Source of the DNA: Adenophora triphylla var. japonica
Lineage: Eukaryota; Streptophyta; Magnoliopsida; Asterales; Campanulaceae
Assembly (NCBI GenBank): GCA_022495995.1
Contig: JAFEMH010000939.1
Span: forward strand, 512,444 to 576,443
Length of the DNA: 64,000 nt
Reading direction: 5' to 3'
Shown here: positions 33,622-45,235 of the stretch, one piece after another
Layout: each line of letters opens with the position of its first letter
Numbering within the stretch: the first letter of the stretch is position 1
Made by a program: the position numbers and the translations under genes
The notes under the pieces: generated by a model
The model's input: the letters and a program-made list of their open reading frames with translations, nothing else
Told to the model about the DNA's origin: nothing
The model's database searches: none

Positions 33622-34043
33622 TGATATTTATCAGTTGATCATAACTGATAAATGATATTTTCTATCAAACAACTAATAAATACATTTATCAGTTTTTAAA
33701 GTGTTTTTTTTTTTTTTTGCTTGGTATTATGATTAAACAACTGATAAATACATTTATTTGTAAAAAATATATATTTTTTATTTTTGTAAAATCATAACTT
33801 ACGTATTTTTTTGTAAATAACATATTTTTGATGGAGTTTTTGGTAAAAACTCCTTTTTGTAAATACTTTTCTCAAGGCTTGTTATTTACCAAAACATCTC
33901 TTCGAACCGCCACAAACCAAAACACGCAAACGCAAATCAAACCAACCATTTGTTCATTCATTCAATTCAACAACTTTCGATTCAAATTATCAAATTCATA
34001 ATCCGCCCCCAAATTCCCAATCTCTCTCTCTCTTAATCCAAAG

Positions 34044-34052
34044 ATGCTCTGA
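34044..34052 (+). promoter_or_regulatory. minimal upstream ORF (ATG CTC TGA) before ISCA2
   Basis: A two-codon frame lies 31 bases upstream of the ISCA2 start codon in the presumed leader. Whether the leader includes it depends on the transcription start, which cannot be read here. Confidence 0.4.
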
Positions 34053-34083
34053 AACGAACAACAATCAAGCCGGGAATCGATCC

Positions 34084-37000
34084 ATGTCGTCGTCGAGATC
34101 GTTGATACTCCGATTGACTCCGTATTTCGCCGCTCGGATTCGTCACAACCATAGACTTCTTACCTCCTCCACTGCTTCAGCGTTACCGGAAACTCAATCT
34201 TCATCGGATTCTCCGTCTCCGTCGCAATCTGTCGATGCTGTTCACCTCACTGATAATTGCGTCAAGGTAATTTTTCTCTCTCTCTCTCTCTTCAGGTGAT
34301 TTTCCGTGGTCAAAATTTTATAGGTTCCGCATTTGTTTTTGTAAATTACTTGATTTTGTTCAATGTTTCTCTTTTTTCCTCAATATTATATCCTTTGAGA
34401 CTTGTGAATTAGGTATTTATTGCATTTTCAACCTCCAATTTTGTGTTAGTTTGGGAAAATGCTATTATTCGGTTCAATTGTGTTTGATAAAATGTTTGTG
34501 TCCATAGACAAATATGATTAGTGATGCAATATCAAGGTCCGGGACTTTGGTTTCATTTACTAGGATTATCCTCTTCTATTTTTTCTTTTCTTTTTACAGT
34601 GGACCTACTGTTTAGAGATGAAATATAATAGAAAATGTAATGAATATTGCTTTCATAAATTTTCATAAGGTTTGGCATTCCTGCTTTTGTCTATGAATTA
34701 TAATTGATTTCAGTAAGGCAATGCACAATGAGAACTTTACCTTATTAACATTAATTCAATGATAACGAACTAGTCAGATTCATATATGAAAGTTGGAAAA
34801 AACATGTTTGCATTCCCAAAGGAAGTTAGTAGAATACATTAGCAAGGTATGCGTTCTATATTTGACGTGTAATAAGTAGGGAGGGTAATATAGCACTTTT
34901 AGCTGGCCAAAATGCGGAGAATGTAGAGATGCTGATGAGGATCTCTAGAAAATATTTTTCAAGTTTACCTGACAGTTTTTAGGGTTTCTTGTAATATGGA
35001 TAAGCTAACTTTGTATTATTGAGGATTTAGTGCATAGAGTTAGCTACAGAATAAAGATGTGGATTGGACCAGGAAAACCTGGGAACTAAGTCCAATGATC
35101 TAATATGTTTTGTTTTGCATTGGAATGTGCTGGTTCAGCATGTTATTAGTGTCTAAGCATTATAAGGATTTTCTAGCCTTTATTTATAGATTTTGTCTCT
35201 GCTCTATGAACTGAAAAAGTTAACTGGCGACGACAGCTGGAAGGATGTATAATTGCCAAAAATAACATTGGAGGATCGACTTAAGAAACTGTTGGGCTGG
35301 AAGTAAAAGGTGATATCTCAAGGCATTTATGGAGGCTGTTTTTAGCATTCCATATTAAATGATTATTGGAGTGGAACAAATCATATGTGGTTTAGTAGAC
35401 GTTTCTGGAATCTTGAATAGATCCTTGGAATCTTGGACAATGATGTGCTTGTGGCAGCCATTTCCTAGGAAGTATCCATTGCTACGTAGAAGAAGCCATA
35501 TAGATCCTTACAGTTGCCAGACACTAACTTCTTATGTTCAAACATGAAACCAATAGTGAGCTGCTAAAAAGCAATTTTCAAATGCCAAAGGTGTCACAGT
35601 TGGTGGAGAATGAAATGGGGTACAATTTAAATGATTAGTAAGACTAAAATGTTTCTTGCTTTTCTATGGCTGTTTGCTTTGATTTGGTTCTTAATCTCTT
35701 CTTTCTACTTCATGATCTGTTAGCTAGCACAAATTGAAGATATGCTTAACACTTGGTAAATTTTCATTGGATGAAATAGGTTATAGGACATTGACTACCA
35801 GCAAAGTAAAATATGTTTATGCTACCTTATGTTCCCTCTAATATGTTTCTTCCTTCTTTCTAGTATTTTTTTTTTCAGTTGTCAGTCTGTTTGTCAAGCT
35901 TGAATTTTCATTCGTCCTTCAAAACCACCAGGGTCTTGCATTTTGTTTCTGGGAGAGACCTTTTTGTTCGAAAACATATCTCTATAGTGCTTATTTATAC
36001 ATAAACGAAGACGACGAGTATTTGATGTTCTTATATTCCAGTTTGAAAAGTGTGATCTTAAGTTTCCATACAATGGGTTATGTCCCTCTCTTTTTTATTT
36101 TATTTTTAGTTTTTTGCATACATATCCATGTGTTTGGAGATTATATGAATTAACATTTATCGACTGTTTCATTCAGAGGATGAAAGAATTACAAGCAGAT
36201 GAAGCCAAGGGAAAAATGCTTCGATTGAGTATAGAAGCTGGTGGATGCTCTGGGTTCCAATATAACTTCATACTTGATGATAAAGCTAATGGAGACGACA
36301 GGTTATTCTAACTTTGAAGCATATCACATTTCTCTCTAGTGATTTTGGATGATAAATTGTTCGAATATTTTGCAATTCATGCCTACTTCATAATAAAATT
36401 TCTGCTTGTGTGTAGAATTTTCGAGAGGGATGGTGTTAAGTTGGTGGTTGATAAAATTTCATTAGACTTTGTGAAAGGTGCAACTGTTGATTATGTGGAG
36501 GAGCTGATACGTTCTGCTTTCCAGGTAATTTATCATTTGTACATTCCTTGCTCTTTTTGCCTCCATTGGGTAGAAGAAAGGCCATTTCTAGGATTTATTT
36601 TGTAGAGAACCTTATATGAATAATTATCTGTTGGGACTAATTGGTTTTAAGTAGGTTCTATAATCTGGGGTAATAGTTTATGTTTTAAGCTTCTCTTGTG
36701 AGAGTTTGCATATGTAAAGTCTTGATAATTTTTATGTACAATAACAATTATGGTCGCATGGGAAAGCATGATACTTGTGGTATCCGGGGAAGGACTTACT
36801 ATGGGGGGGGGGAGATAAATGCCAACTCTTAAATTTTTGGGTGAATAGTGTAAGTTTAAGAGTTACCTTGTTTAGACATGCTCAAAAATACCCGGGAACC
36901 GGGAGAAACGGCGGGTAAAACCGGGAACCGAAATTCGCTAGAACTGTAGCCGTGAAAAAACCGGGAACCGTGGGAACCGTAACCGGCGGTTCCACGGTTC

Positions 37001-40000
37001 GAATATGGGTCCGCCATTTTCAGAATCGTGAATCGGCGGTTCTGGAACCATGAACCGTGAAACGTGACTTTGAAACCATTTAACATCTAGTTTTTTTTTA
37101 TTATTTAGTTAATAAAGTAATTAAATTCATTAAAAAAACTAACCAAATTCGTTAAAAAACTAACATTTTCTTATAAAATCTATCATTTTAAATGAATTTT
37201 ATAACAAATATAATGGATTTTGAAGTTCCATTAATTCTTTAACTATTTTTAGTTACATTGCATTTTAAAAAACATATAAAAATAACTAAAAGTAACAAAT
37301 AAATGGGAACCGTCAGAACCGTGGAACCGGAATCAAGAACTGGCGGTTAGAACCGTGAATCGGGAACCAGAATTACACGGTTCGAATATGGTTCCCTTTT
37401 CCACAGAACCGGGAACCGAAGGTTGAACCGGGAACCGTACCCGGATGAGCACGTCTAACCTTGTTGATATTTTTGAACTTATATTTCAAACTTATGTTTA
37501 ACGATTACAAAAGTCGTGCGTGATGTTGCCGACAATAATCCAAAGCGACCATTAACATATTTAATTTCAGTCATTCAAATGGGCAATTCTAGAGGTACAA
37601 AAGAAGTTTACAAATAGATGGATACAAAATGAGGTGGCGATAGTTTATTGGTTTGCATCGAATGTGGACCTGCCACACTCTAATTAAAAGCAGCAACACA
37701 ATTATGCCACATCATTATGTAAACCAAAATTTTGACCTTTTTTTGTAACTTTAGTATTACTCCCTTTAAATAACATTATACCATACATTTGATAATATAA
37801 AAATATTCTTAGATTTCTTAATTACATTTTGTTTTTCAAAAAAGATAAAAATTTATCAGACAATTAAGGCCACATTTTACTTCTCAAAAATGCTTTATCA
37901 GATAAATTCTAAAGTTATATTTGATATAAAATGTTACTCCTTCGTCCCTAATGAGTGTACTTGAGACATTCCAACCCTAAATGAGTGTCCCTTTTCAAGT
38001 GCGTTTAGGAACAGAGATTTTTAAGTGTTCATCAATATTTCGGTATCAAATATGTCTAACAAACAAGATGGATTTGGAGGCTTTGTTGAGATAATTAAGC
38101 AACAACAATTTAATATAAATGAGTGGAGTAAATTATGTACTCTTAGTACTTAGAGATCAACTCTCTTGATGTGATTGACAAAAAATAAGTTTAATTAGAG
38201 GGATTTTGGGGGTTCTTAGGGGTAAGGATTCAAAAACGAATAGATATGGATGCTATTGAATCTCAGAGAAAATAAAACAGCACTTCCTAAAGTTAAAAGG
38301 GATAAGTGAGATATTGGTTTAAGGATCTATCAGTTAAAAGGTTTTTGGAACGCTAGCTCCTATTGTTGGTTTCTCTGGCTACATATATCATGTACTCCCT
38401 TTGTCCCTAAATGAATGTCCAAATTAAAGAATTTTTTTTTCCTAAAATGAATGTCATTTTTGTAAAAAAAAAACTTTCCTTAAAACGCTTTGTTACCAAA
38501 AATATTTCGCTCTTCATTTTATTATCGTAAAACTACTTATTTAGAAAGTGGATAACAAGAATATTTATGCATCGTTGTCAAAATGTATAAAAAACACATA
38601 TTTTCAGAGTGTCTCTTAAATTAATTTTGGACATTTATTTAAGGACGGAGGGAGTATATTTTTTGTTCATTTGAGCTGTGGTTAGAAAATTAAGATTTAT
38701 GTATGCTTAATGGAATTTATATCAAGATCCGAGATGTACCTGGAATTTAGAGTTCATGTTTCCTTGAGTTCAGTGCTGCCGATAGAGAGATTGTAAAGAG
38801 TTTGATTTGGGTTTACGGATCTAGATGGTAAATGTAATTGCCATCCTGCTTTGTAGGAAGAGAGTAGAGAATGACATGTTTATACAAAGTCGGCATTTTC
38901 TCATGTTATACTCAGACTGGCCGCGATTATAGTCCATTAGTTGATTGTGTGAGGAGAAGGGTCTTGGGGGGTGAGAAATTTATTCATCAAATTCTTAGAA
39001 AGATGCATGTCTACAGTTTTCTTGATTTTCAAAGATGGATAGCGAGTAGAACATATGACCTGCTGTTTAGGAACATGGTGGAGATTTCAGAATCATGGTG
39101 ATGTGCATTTTATACTCCCACAACAACAACAACAACAAAGCCTTAGTCCCAAAATAATTTGGGGTCGGCTAACATGAATCCTCATATGTTATCGTGAAAA
39201 AAAATAAAAAAAATAAAATTATGTCGATTTTTTTTTTCAAATTTGCTCTTGAATCCTCATGTCGGCTAAATTTATGTCGATTTTTTTTTTCAAATTTGCT
39301 CTTGATGAAGAACAAATTTGATTTTTTTTTTCAAATTCGTGACGAAGGGAGTATTTTTTTGTCTCATTTTGCGTCTTTTTTGCTGTGCATGTATGTCAGC
39401 ATACACTTGCTGTGCATGTATGTCAGCATACACGTCTCTAGTGTGTAAGGTCATTGGGGTATCTTGTTCAAACAATTAGAAAACTAATAAGTTGGTACAT
39501 TAATAACTTGAGCTATTGCTGGGTTCATGCTAGAACTTGAGCTATGAACCATCAGGAGTCGAGACTAGGGGTGGCAAATATGTATATACCATGTGATTGT
39601 TAACATCTAAGGGGTTTGTAATTTCTAATACACGTGAAAAGGATAGTTACTTTTTGCCTTCAAGTATTTAATTAGAATAATTAAATTAACCTTAAATTAT
39701 TGCTCAAAGTACCTTCGTAATAAAAATAAAAAAAGTGGGAAAATCATTTTTGGACGGAGGGAGTAACCATATTTATTAAAAGCGCGCCTAGGCTCCGGGC
39801 GCAGAGAGGCTCAGCTTTGGAGCCTGGATTGTGCTAGGCGAGGGATTAGGCGCGCCTAGGGCTGAAGCGCGAGCCTTGATGGTGTGCGCCTAGGCTCTGG
39901 GCACAATAATTGACCAACAATTAAATTGTAATTAAACCTGATACGCGACTAATGCTCTTCTCTGCCACGACTCTCTCATGTACACGTCTCATAACTCTGT

Positions 40001-40594
40001 ATAAGAGTAGCGATCACTAGGAACTTCTTCAAACTAACAGCGACGACCTCCAGCGACTTGGGAAGAACTCCGGCGATCTCCCTGATCACTTGATGTTATG
40101 TATACTATATTTTTAGTATAGTATACATACATTTATTTATGACATATAACGTATGTTTGTACTTGTTTTTTTTATGACTTATAACGTATGTTTGATTTAC
40201 TACTTGCATTTGATTTATTGCTCATCTTGATGTTGTATGTATACTATATTTTTAGTATTTTAAGGCATTTTTGCATCGTCACTCGGACGCGCGCCCGTCC
40301 GCCTTGCGCCTAGGCTCCGGGCACACCTTTTGTGCCTTGGTGCGCCTTGGGCCTTTAATAACTATGGGAGTACCTGATTAGTGATTTTCTTAAATATAAT
40401 ATGGACTTCTCTTCCTCTCTCTCTCTCTCTCTCTCTGTCTCCTTTCTGTTCTCTCTCTCTTGTGGGTCTACAGACTCTTTCATGCACACAGGTACAAACG
40501 GAAACACATAAGTTATCCCTCTTTTTTGCAGGTATCTACAAATCCAAGTGCAGTTGGTGGTTGTAGCTGTAAAAGTTCATTCATGGTGAAGTAA
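34084..40594 (+). CDS. ISCA2: mitochondrial iron-sulfur assembly protein IscA-like 2
   Basis: Four exons, 34084-34266, 36177-36301, 36416-36524 and 40532-40594, all with GT..AG introns and matching phases, give 159 residues, the usual length. IscA-type proteins help make [4Fe-4S] clusters in mitochondria. Residues 1-35 are Ser/Arg/Leu-rich without acids, a typical mitochondrial presequence. The A-type domain begins [14 protein letters not shown] (53-66). The three conserved cysteines are all present: C85 in [10 protein letters not shown] and C150/C152 in [10 protein letters not shown] at the C-terminus. The last exon encodes only 20 residues but supplies two of the three cysteines. Intron 3 is 4 kb and holds at least three MITEs plus other repeats, so correct splicing across it is needed for function. 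Confidence 0.95.
36873..37457. mobile_element. hAT-type MITE (585 bp) in ISCA2 intron 3
   Basis: The left end reads TAGACATGCTCAAAAATACC and the right end, inverted, TAGACGTGCTCATCCGGGTA. The 8 bases ACCTTGTT flank both ends (36865-36872, 37458-37465), the duplication size of hAT elements. Both subterminal zones repeat CGGGAACCG/CGGTTC motifs. No coding region. Confidence 0.88.
38395..38654. mobile_element. Stowaway-type MITE (260 bp) in ISCA2 intron 3
   Basis: It begins CTCCCTTTGTCCCTAAATGA and ends TTTAAGGACGGAGGGAG between TA dinucleotides. Confidence 0.8.
39120..39190. mobile_element. SINE-like fragment
   Basis: ACAACAACAACAACAAAGCC followed by TTAGTCCC..TTTGGGGTCGGCTAACATGA is the phrase I know from a widespread plant SINE group (Au-like). 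Only this part is visible. Confidence 0.45.
39768..40366. mobile_element. hAT-type MITE (599 bp) in ISCA2 intron 3
   Basis: The left end reads CATATTTATTAAAAGCGCGC and the right end, inverted, CATAGTTATTAAAGGCCCAA. Flanks GGAGTAAC (39760-39767) and GGAGTACC (40367-40374) form a near-perfect 8-bp duplication. Subterminal zones are rich in GCGCCTAGG motifs. The left flank GGACGGAGGGAGTA is itself a Stowaway right end, so this element landed in an older MITE. Confidence 0.8.
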
Positions 40595-41094
40595 GTATTT
40601 ATACCTCTGATAACTGAACCAGTGGCAGGTACATTCTTTATACTTACAACCGCACGTCAGTTCGAAGACCATCTAAGATTAACGTCAAATTATTATGTAT
40701 TTACGCGTGTAGTAAGCTTTATGTAACATTATAACTTTTGTTTAGATCTGAGATAGTTTAAGTGTACTACACATTCAAAATAAAAGCAGCATCCGTTGCG
40801 TTTTTGTAAGATGAACATCTCATTCTTTATTTAGTCCAAACATTGAATCGAGAAGAGTAAGGATGAATAAACTGGGCTGGGGGATGTTCTTTTATTGGTA
40901 TTAGTTTGATTTGGGGTGTGTATGAACTTGTATAATTGATCTTTATATCTGGTTTGATTGAGTTTCAGAATCTGTTTTTGAAATTGTACTCTAATTACTC
41001 TCAGTTTTAAAATTTTGACTCAATTGGGCGATACGCCCAATTGAGAAGGAAACTCGAAAATGTTTAATTAAGCAAATGAAAGGGTTTATTACAA
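40595..41094. other. 3' flank of ISCA2
   Basis: Presumed 3' UTR and spacer; no gene or repeat recognised. Confidence 0.4.
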
Positions 41095-41445
41095 AAAAAC
41101 TCACAAATGGCATTTACAAAAAAAAATATGTAAGATGGGAAATTATAAAAAACTATTTTTTTTTTCTCTTTTTACAAAAAAACTTTTTTTTTTTTGGTTT
41201 TTTATTATCAGTTTTGTTCAAACGATAATTTCAGTTATCAGTTGTTTAAACAAGTGATAATTTCAGTTATCAGTTGTAAACAAGTGATAACTGAAATTAT
41301 CAGTTGTTTGAACAACTGATAACTGAAATTATCAATTGTTTGACCAAAATTGATAAAAAAAAAAATTGTAATTTCGAACTTATGTATTTTTTTTTTTGTA
41401 ATTTCCAACTTTCTAAAGTAATTTTTTGTAAATGCCTCATGAAAC
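41095..41445. mobile_element. MITE with TTATCAGTTGTTTGAACAA hairpin core
   Basis: Outer arms TGGCATTTACAAAAAAAAAT and, inverted, AGGCATTTACAAAAAATTAC bracket a core where CTGATAACTGAAATTATCAG palindromes repeat (41200-41340). The core motif also occurs near 33625-33760. Confidence 0.6.
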
Positions 41446-41691
41446 TATTATTGTGGATTGAAGAGAGTACTAAATGCAAATAGAAAAGAAATCAGTAATA
41501 TGTAACTGTTGGATGTGGAGTCTTTTTTTTGTTATCAGTAAAACACCGAGGTTGAGTATCAAATATGCATAAAGATATATCATTTGAATTGGTGAAAATA
41601 CACGTATCATTTGTGTGTAATCTACTCCATATATGTTATATTAAACGTTTTTACGATTATTACTACAATAAGTTGGTACATTATGGTACTC

Positions 41692-41948
41692 CCCCCGTCC
41701 CAAAATGAATGATCACTGTCTATTTCGGACAAATTTAAGAAATTCAACTTTTTGTAAATTTTAGTATCTAAGGTGTCACTTTTTTAAACTCTTAGTTTTG
41801 CAAGTATATACTGATAGATGATTTTTTTATTTTATTTTTTTGATAAAAAATTAAAGGACAGTTTTTTGCAAAAATTTCATTCATTTTTGGAACAAACTTT
41901 TCCTTAAAAGAGACCACTCATTTTATTAAGAACCAACGAATACACCCT
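41692..41948. mobile_element. worn Stowaway-type MITE
   Basis: The left end CTCCCCCCGTCCCAAAATGA is clear. The right end is degraded near 41930 (CATTTTATTAAGAACC). Confidence 0.45.
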
Positions 41949-41950
41949 TA

Positions 41951-42219
41951 GACCATCTCCAAGAGTGCGCCTACTCCAAATTTGGCGTGAAATCCCTCCT
42001 TCAACAGCTCCAACAGCGACGCCAACTCCAACGCTATTTTGGCGATGCCCTTTGATGCGCCAAATTTGGCACAGGTAATTCTTGCGCCATCCTATTTTTT
42101 TATTTTTATGTTTTGAATCATCTTCGCTTCACTAATTTGCGTCTCCTTACTGTTGCGGGGTCTAGAAGCCTTTTCTTATTTGTTTTTTTTTTGTGCCTGC
42201 GGTGGATGGATCTAGAAGG

Positions 42220-42251
<32 letters not shown>

Positions 42252-42941
42252 TCTCGAGGTGGATGGATTTAGAAGGTTTTTTTGTAAGAGTTGGTTTTGG
42301 GAGAAACTGGTTTCTCCCAAATATTATAAAAAGTCCTGTTTTATTTTAAAAATAGGTTCAATGACTGGTTCAAAAAGCCGAGCCAATTTGGTTTAAAATT
42401 CATGTACCGATTTTTTTAAGTTAAAAACAAGACTTTTTATAATATTTGGGGGAAACTAGTTTCCCCCAAAATTTTCTGTTTTTTTAATTACTAATTCCTC
42501 CTTCATCTCAAAATGAATAGTCAATTTTTTTTATTTGAGACGGAGATGGTATATATTTTTAATTTAATATTTATTATTTATATTATGGAATTTATTTATT
42601 TTTCATTTAAGCAAAATTATCTAATTTGTATTTTGAAGCATTTTATTTTAATTATCTATTTTAATAATAAATTTTTATTTTAAATTTATTTATTTTTCTT
42701 TATTAATTGTCTTATTTAAGTTTTATAGCATACTATTTAATATAATGTAATTTGAATAATATTAAATATGATTAATGAAAAATATTTTAATTAAATGAAA
42801 TAATAAAAATATTCTGTAAAGATTCTTATTTGGTGCAAAATTTGAAGTAAGCTGTTGGAGATGGTGGAAGATGTTTGGTGCTGAAATTGCACAATTTTGA
42901 TGTTTTGATGCAAAATTTAGAGTAAACTGTTGGAGATGGCC
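41951..42941. mobile_element. PIF/Harbinger-type element (991 bp)
   Basis: The left end reads GACCATCTCCAAGAGTGCGC and the right end, inverted, GGCCATCTCCAACAGTTTAC. TTA flanks both sides. No transposase is visible. A MITE with palindromic ends (42291-42475) is nested inside and a long poly-T tract lies at 42220-42251. Confidence 0.7.
42291..42475. mobile_element. MITE with palindromic ends, copy 2
   Basis: It begins TTGGTTTTGGGAGAAACTGG and ends ATATTTGGGGGAAACTAG then TTTCCCCC; at about 90% it matches 27391-27562. Here the right palindrome is intact and the left has one mismatch, the converse of copy 1. Confidence 0.75.
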
Positions 42942-42990
42942 TTAGTCTTTCGCTGGATGAATAGAATGTTCCTCTAGTTTTGAAACTCAC

Positions 42991-43220
42991 ATATAATGTC
43001 TGAACTTGGGTATCAATAATGTCATATACATCTCTTAACCTACAACAAAGATAAGTCCAATCTAAATCTTGAGAAGGGCGGATTCCACACTGCCTCAATC
43101 TGGCATTTAGAAAATTCTCCATCTGATAAGATTTTGTGTTTAGTGCTTGATATACAGAATCCGGGTCGACGCAAAAATGCCCACCATAAATCTCAAAATT
43201 CTCAAACCATCCTTTTAGCA
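42991..43220 (-). CDS. possible exon of an unrecognised protein
   Basis: The minus-strand frame runs open for about 75 codons, FENFEIYGGHFCVDPDSVYQ then later LNARLRQCGIRPSQDLDWTY, with balanced composition unlike the flanking repeats. It ends at a strong donor (TAT/GTGAGT at 42991-42990). I do not recognise the family and found no partner exons; the Harbinger element lies just downstream. It could be one exon of a decayed or captured gene. Confidence 0.3.
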
Positions 43221-43805
43221 GAAAGAACGATGATATACATTTGATTGTGAGAACAAGTGAGAATCGTCGTAATTACAAGATTAAAAAACAACAAACAAAC
43301 ATAGACTCTCAACGAAGGAGAGAAAACCACGACTCTCACAAAGGAGAGGAAACAACGGCTCTCACATATAGGAGAGAAATTTATTTATTATACTATAAAA
43401 AGAAAAAGAAAATAACAACAACACAATTTTTTGTAATCTCAAATTGTGTTGTTGATTATTAAGTCGAGAACAAAGAAAAGGAAGAAGAAGAACCTAAATC
43501 TTCAAATGGCAGAGAGTCAAGTTCTATGTCAGGTCATTAAAAACCCTTTATTAACATTCCTTTTTAAGGAACAAGAATACATTGTAGTGAAGTGTGTTCT
43601 TTATGGATCCGGAACATCTGTTATTAAAATCCCGCAACTTTCACGGCGTGAAAGTTGCGGGATCCAATCTATAGAGTTGATCGATTCGATAAAACTGATC
43701 AAAACATGTGTGATATCTATATTGTTTTGGCATGATTTAATCTCTGCACTAGATTTTACAGCTATATGAAATTGTGATGTGGTCTTTTGAGGTTACCTCC
43801 AATAG
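43221..43805. other. spacer with hairpin
   Basis: Holds an open frame 43506-43769 of unknown nature and a 16-bp perfect hairpin at 43629-43663. No family is recognised. Confidence 0.3.
43629..43663. repeat. perfect 16-bp inverted repeat with 3-base loop
   Basis: ATCCCGCAACTTTCAC, loop GGC, then GTGAAAGTTGCGGGAT. The stem is far more GC-rich than the surroundings. Confidence 0.95.
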
Positions 43806-43810
43806 GCAGG

Positions 43811-44285
43811 TGATGTAAATAGGGTTGCAGCGGAATAATAAAAGGGATAGGCAAATAATTGAATCAACAACTATTTGACCCAATTCGAATTGAATCAACA
43901 ATTGAATTAGGGTTTGAAGAGGTAAACACCAAAAGATGAGAACCTTCACAAGGAATTCAAAGAACTCCAAAAAACAAGCTAAAAGCTTCAAGGTAAAAAC
44001 CTTCAATTGCAAAGCAATTCACTTTAATTTAATTATCAAAACGTATCCTAAAACAAACAATGAAAGAGAGTATTTATACTCTAAACAAAACCCTAAACTA
44101 CTTGGAAAAGGAAAAGCAAAACAATCCTAATTAAAACACTTTAAAATAGGAAACAAAATCAAATCGGAATTCCAAAGCCCGCTTGGAAAAGGAAAAGCAA
44201 AACAATCCTAATTAAAACACTTCAAAATAGGAAACAAAATCAAATCGAAAGACTTGCTTCTTTGAGGGATACATCAGATACATCA
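43811..44285 (-). repeat. 3' LTR of the minus-strand retrotransposon
   Basis: 475 bases, TG..CA borders. Downstream of the polypurine tract in element orientation. Differs from the partner mainly at AATAGGG/AATGGG, AAAAAACAAG/AACAAACAAG, and near the end. Confidence 0.9.
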
Positions 44286-45191
44286 TACACCCCCACTTCA
44301 AAAGAATTCGTCTCCGAATTCTGGTCTTTAGAAAAAGAACATGATCTTGAAGTTTTTGACCCTCCTTTGCTGACCTTCCGCCTCGACCTCCCCTTGATCA
44401 ACATCTGACATCTTTCATCCCAAATAAAGAGATATTTCGAATAAAGCAAATCTTTTCTCGTCCTTGGAAGAAAGAACAAAACGTGTCCATCCCATTGAAA
44501 CAAGTATTTTGAATACATATGACGACGAAGCATAAATATATGCATGAAAATTTCCTCCGAAAACATAATACTATCATCCGTATCAATCCCATTATCTCTT
44601 GGCCGATCAACCTCCCCATCGTCCACATGAGTAATCATAATAAAGTCACCGACAAAAATATCGCCCAATACAAAATTCGATTTTGCAACAAACCAATTAC
44701 TTCGGATTTCATCATTCACCTTGGACTCAATAGGGGCATGAACAGGGGTTTATAATAAGGGAAGGAATATTATTATCACAAACCACGAATGTCCTCGTCC
44801 TTTGCACATAGATTTTCAACAATAGACTCCTCTTCAACAGGATCTTCTTGGGCGGGAATTTCTTCAACGACAATGCGATTTTCTTCCTCCGGGCGCTTTA
44901 ATTCAGGATATTTTCATTGTCAATCTTTGGATATCTGCGGTAAAGAAATCGACTTTCTTTGGAATAATATTTGGAATCCTCTCTATGTCGTTGACACCTC
45001 CTTCGTTCTGCATCTGCTTGAATATGATTTCCAAATTCTGAAAACTCCGAAAAACTTTGCTCATATATATCTGCTTTAAATCGTTCCATGTTCATCAAAT
45101 CTAGATAATAAAGTTTCTGTTGTTGAGCAAACGTCAGAAAACTATTGAGTATACCCATATATGGGGTTTGACCTCCATTGTTGTTCACCAT
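44240..45191 (-). other. small frames inside the retrotransposon
   Basis: A 97-codon frame (45191-44898, starting MVNNNGGQTPYMGIL) and a 159-codon frame (44719-44240, extending into the LTR) are open. The second contains a duplicated YSKYLF-W-D phrase. Neither shows a retroviral-type domain. They may be remnants of a short leader protein or of cargo. Confidence 0.35.
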
Positions 45192-45221
45192 CTTCTTCGG
45201 ATCTTCCTTGGATCGTCCTTC

Positions 45222-45233
45222 GCTCTGATACCA
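45222..45233 (-). promoter_or_regulatory. primer-binding site (tRNA-iMet)
   Basis: Minus strand TGGTATCAGAGC, two bases from the LTR edge. Confidence 0.9.
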
Positions 45234-45235
45234 AC

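Larger units (their letters stand above)
33151..34083. other. spacer and ISCA2 promoter side
   Basis: Contains three diverged GCGAGTTT-type repeats (33340-33465), a TA microsatellite, and TTATCAGTTG palindromes (33625-33760) like those at 41200. 33895-34083 is the probable ISCA2 promoter and leader, with a CT tract and a two-codon upstream frame. Confidence 0.4.
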
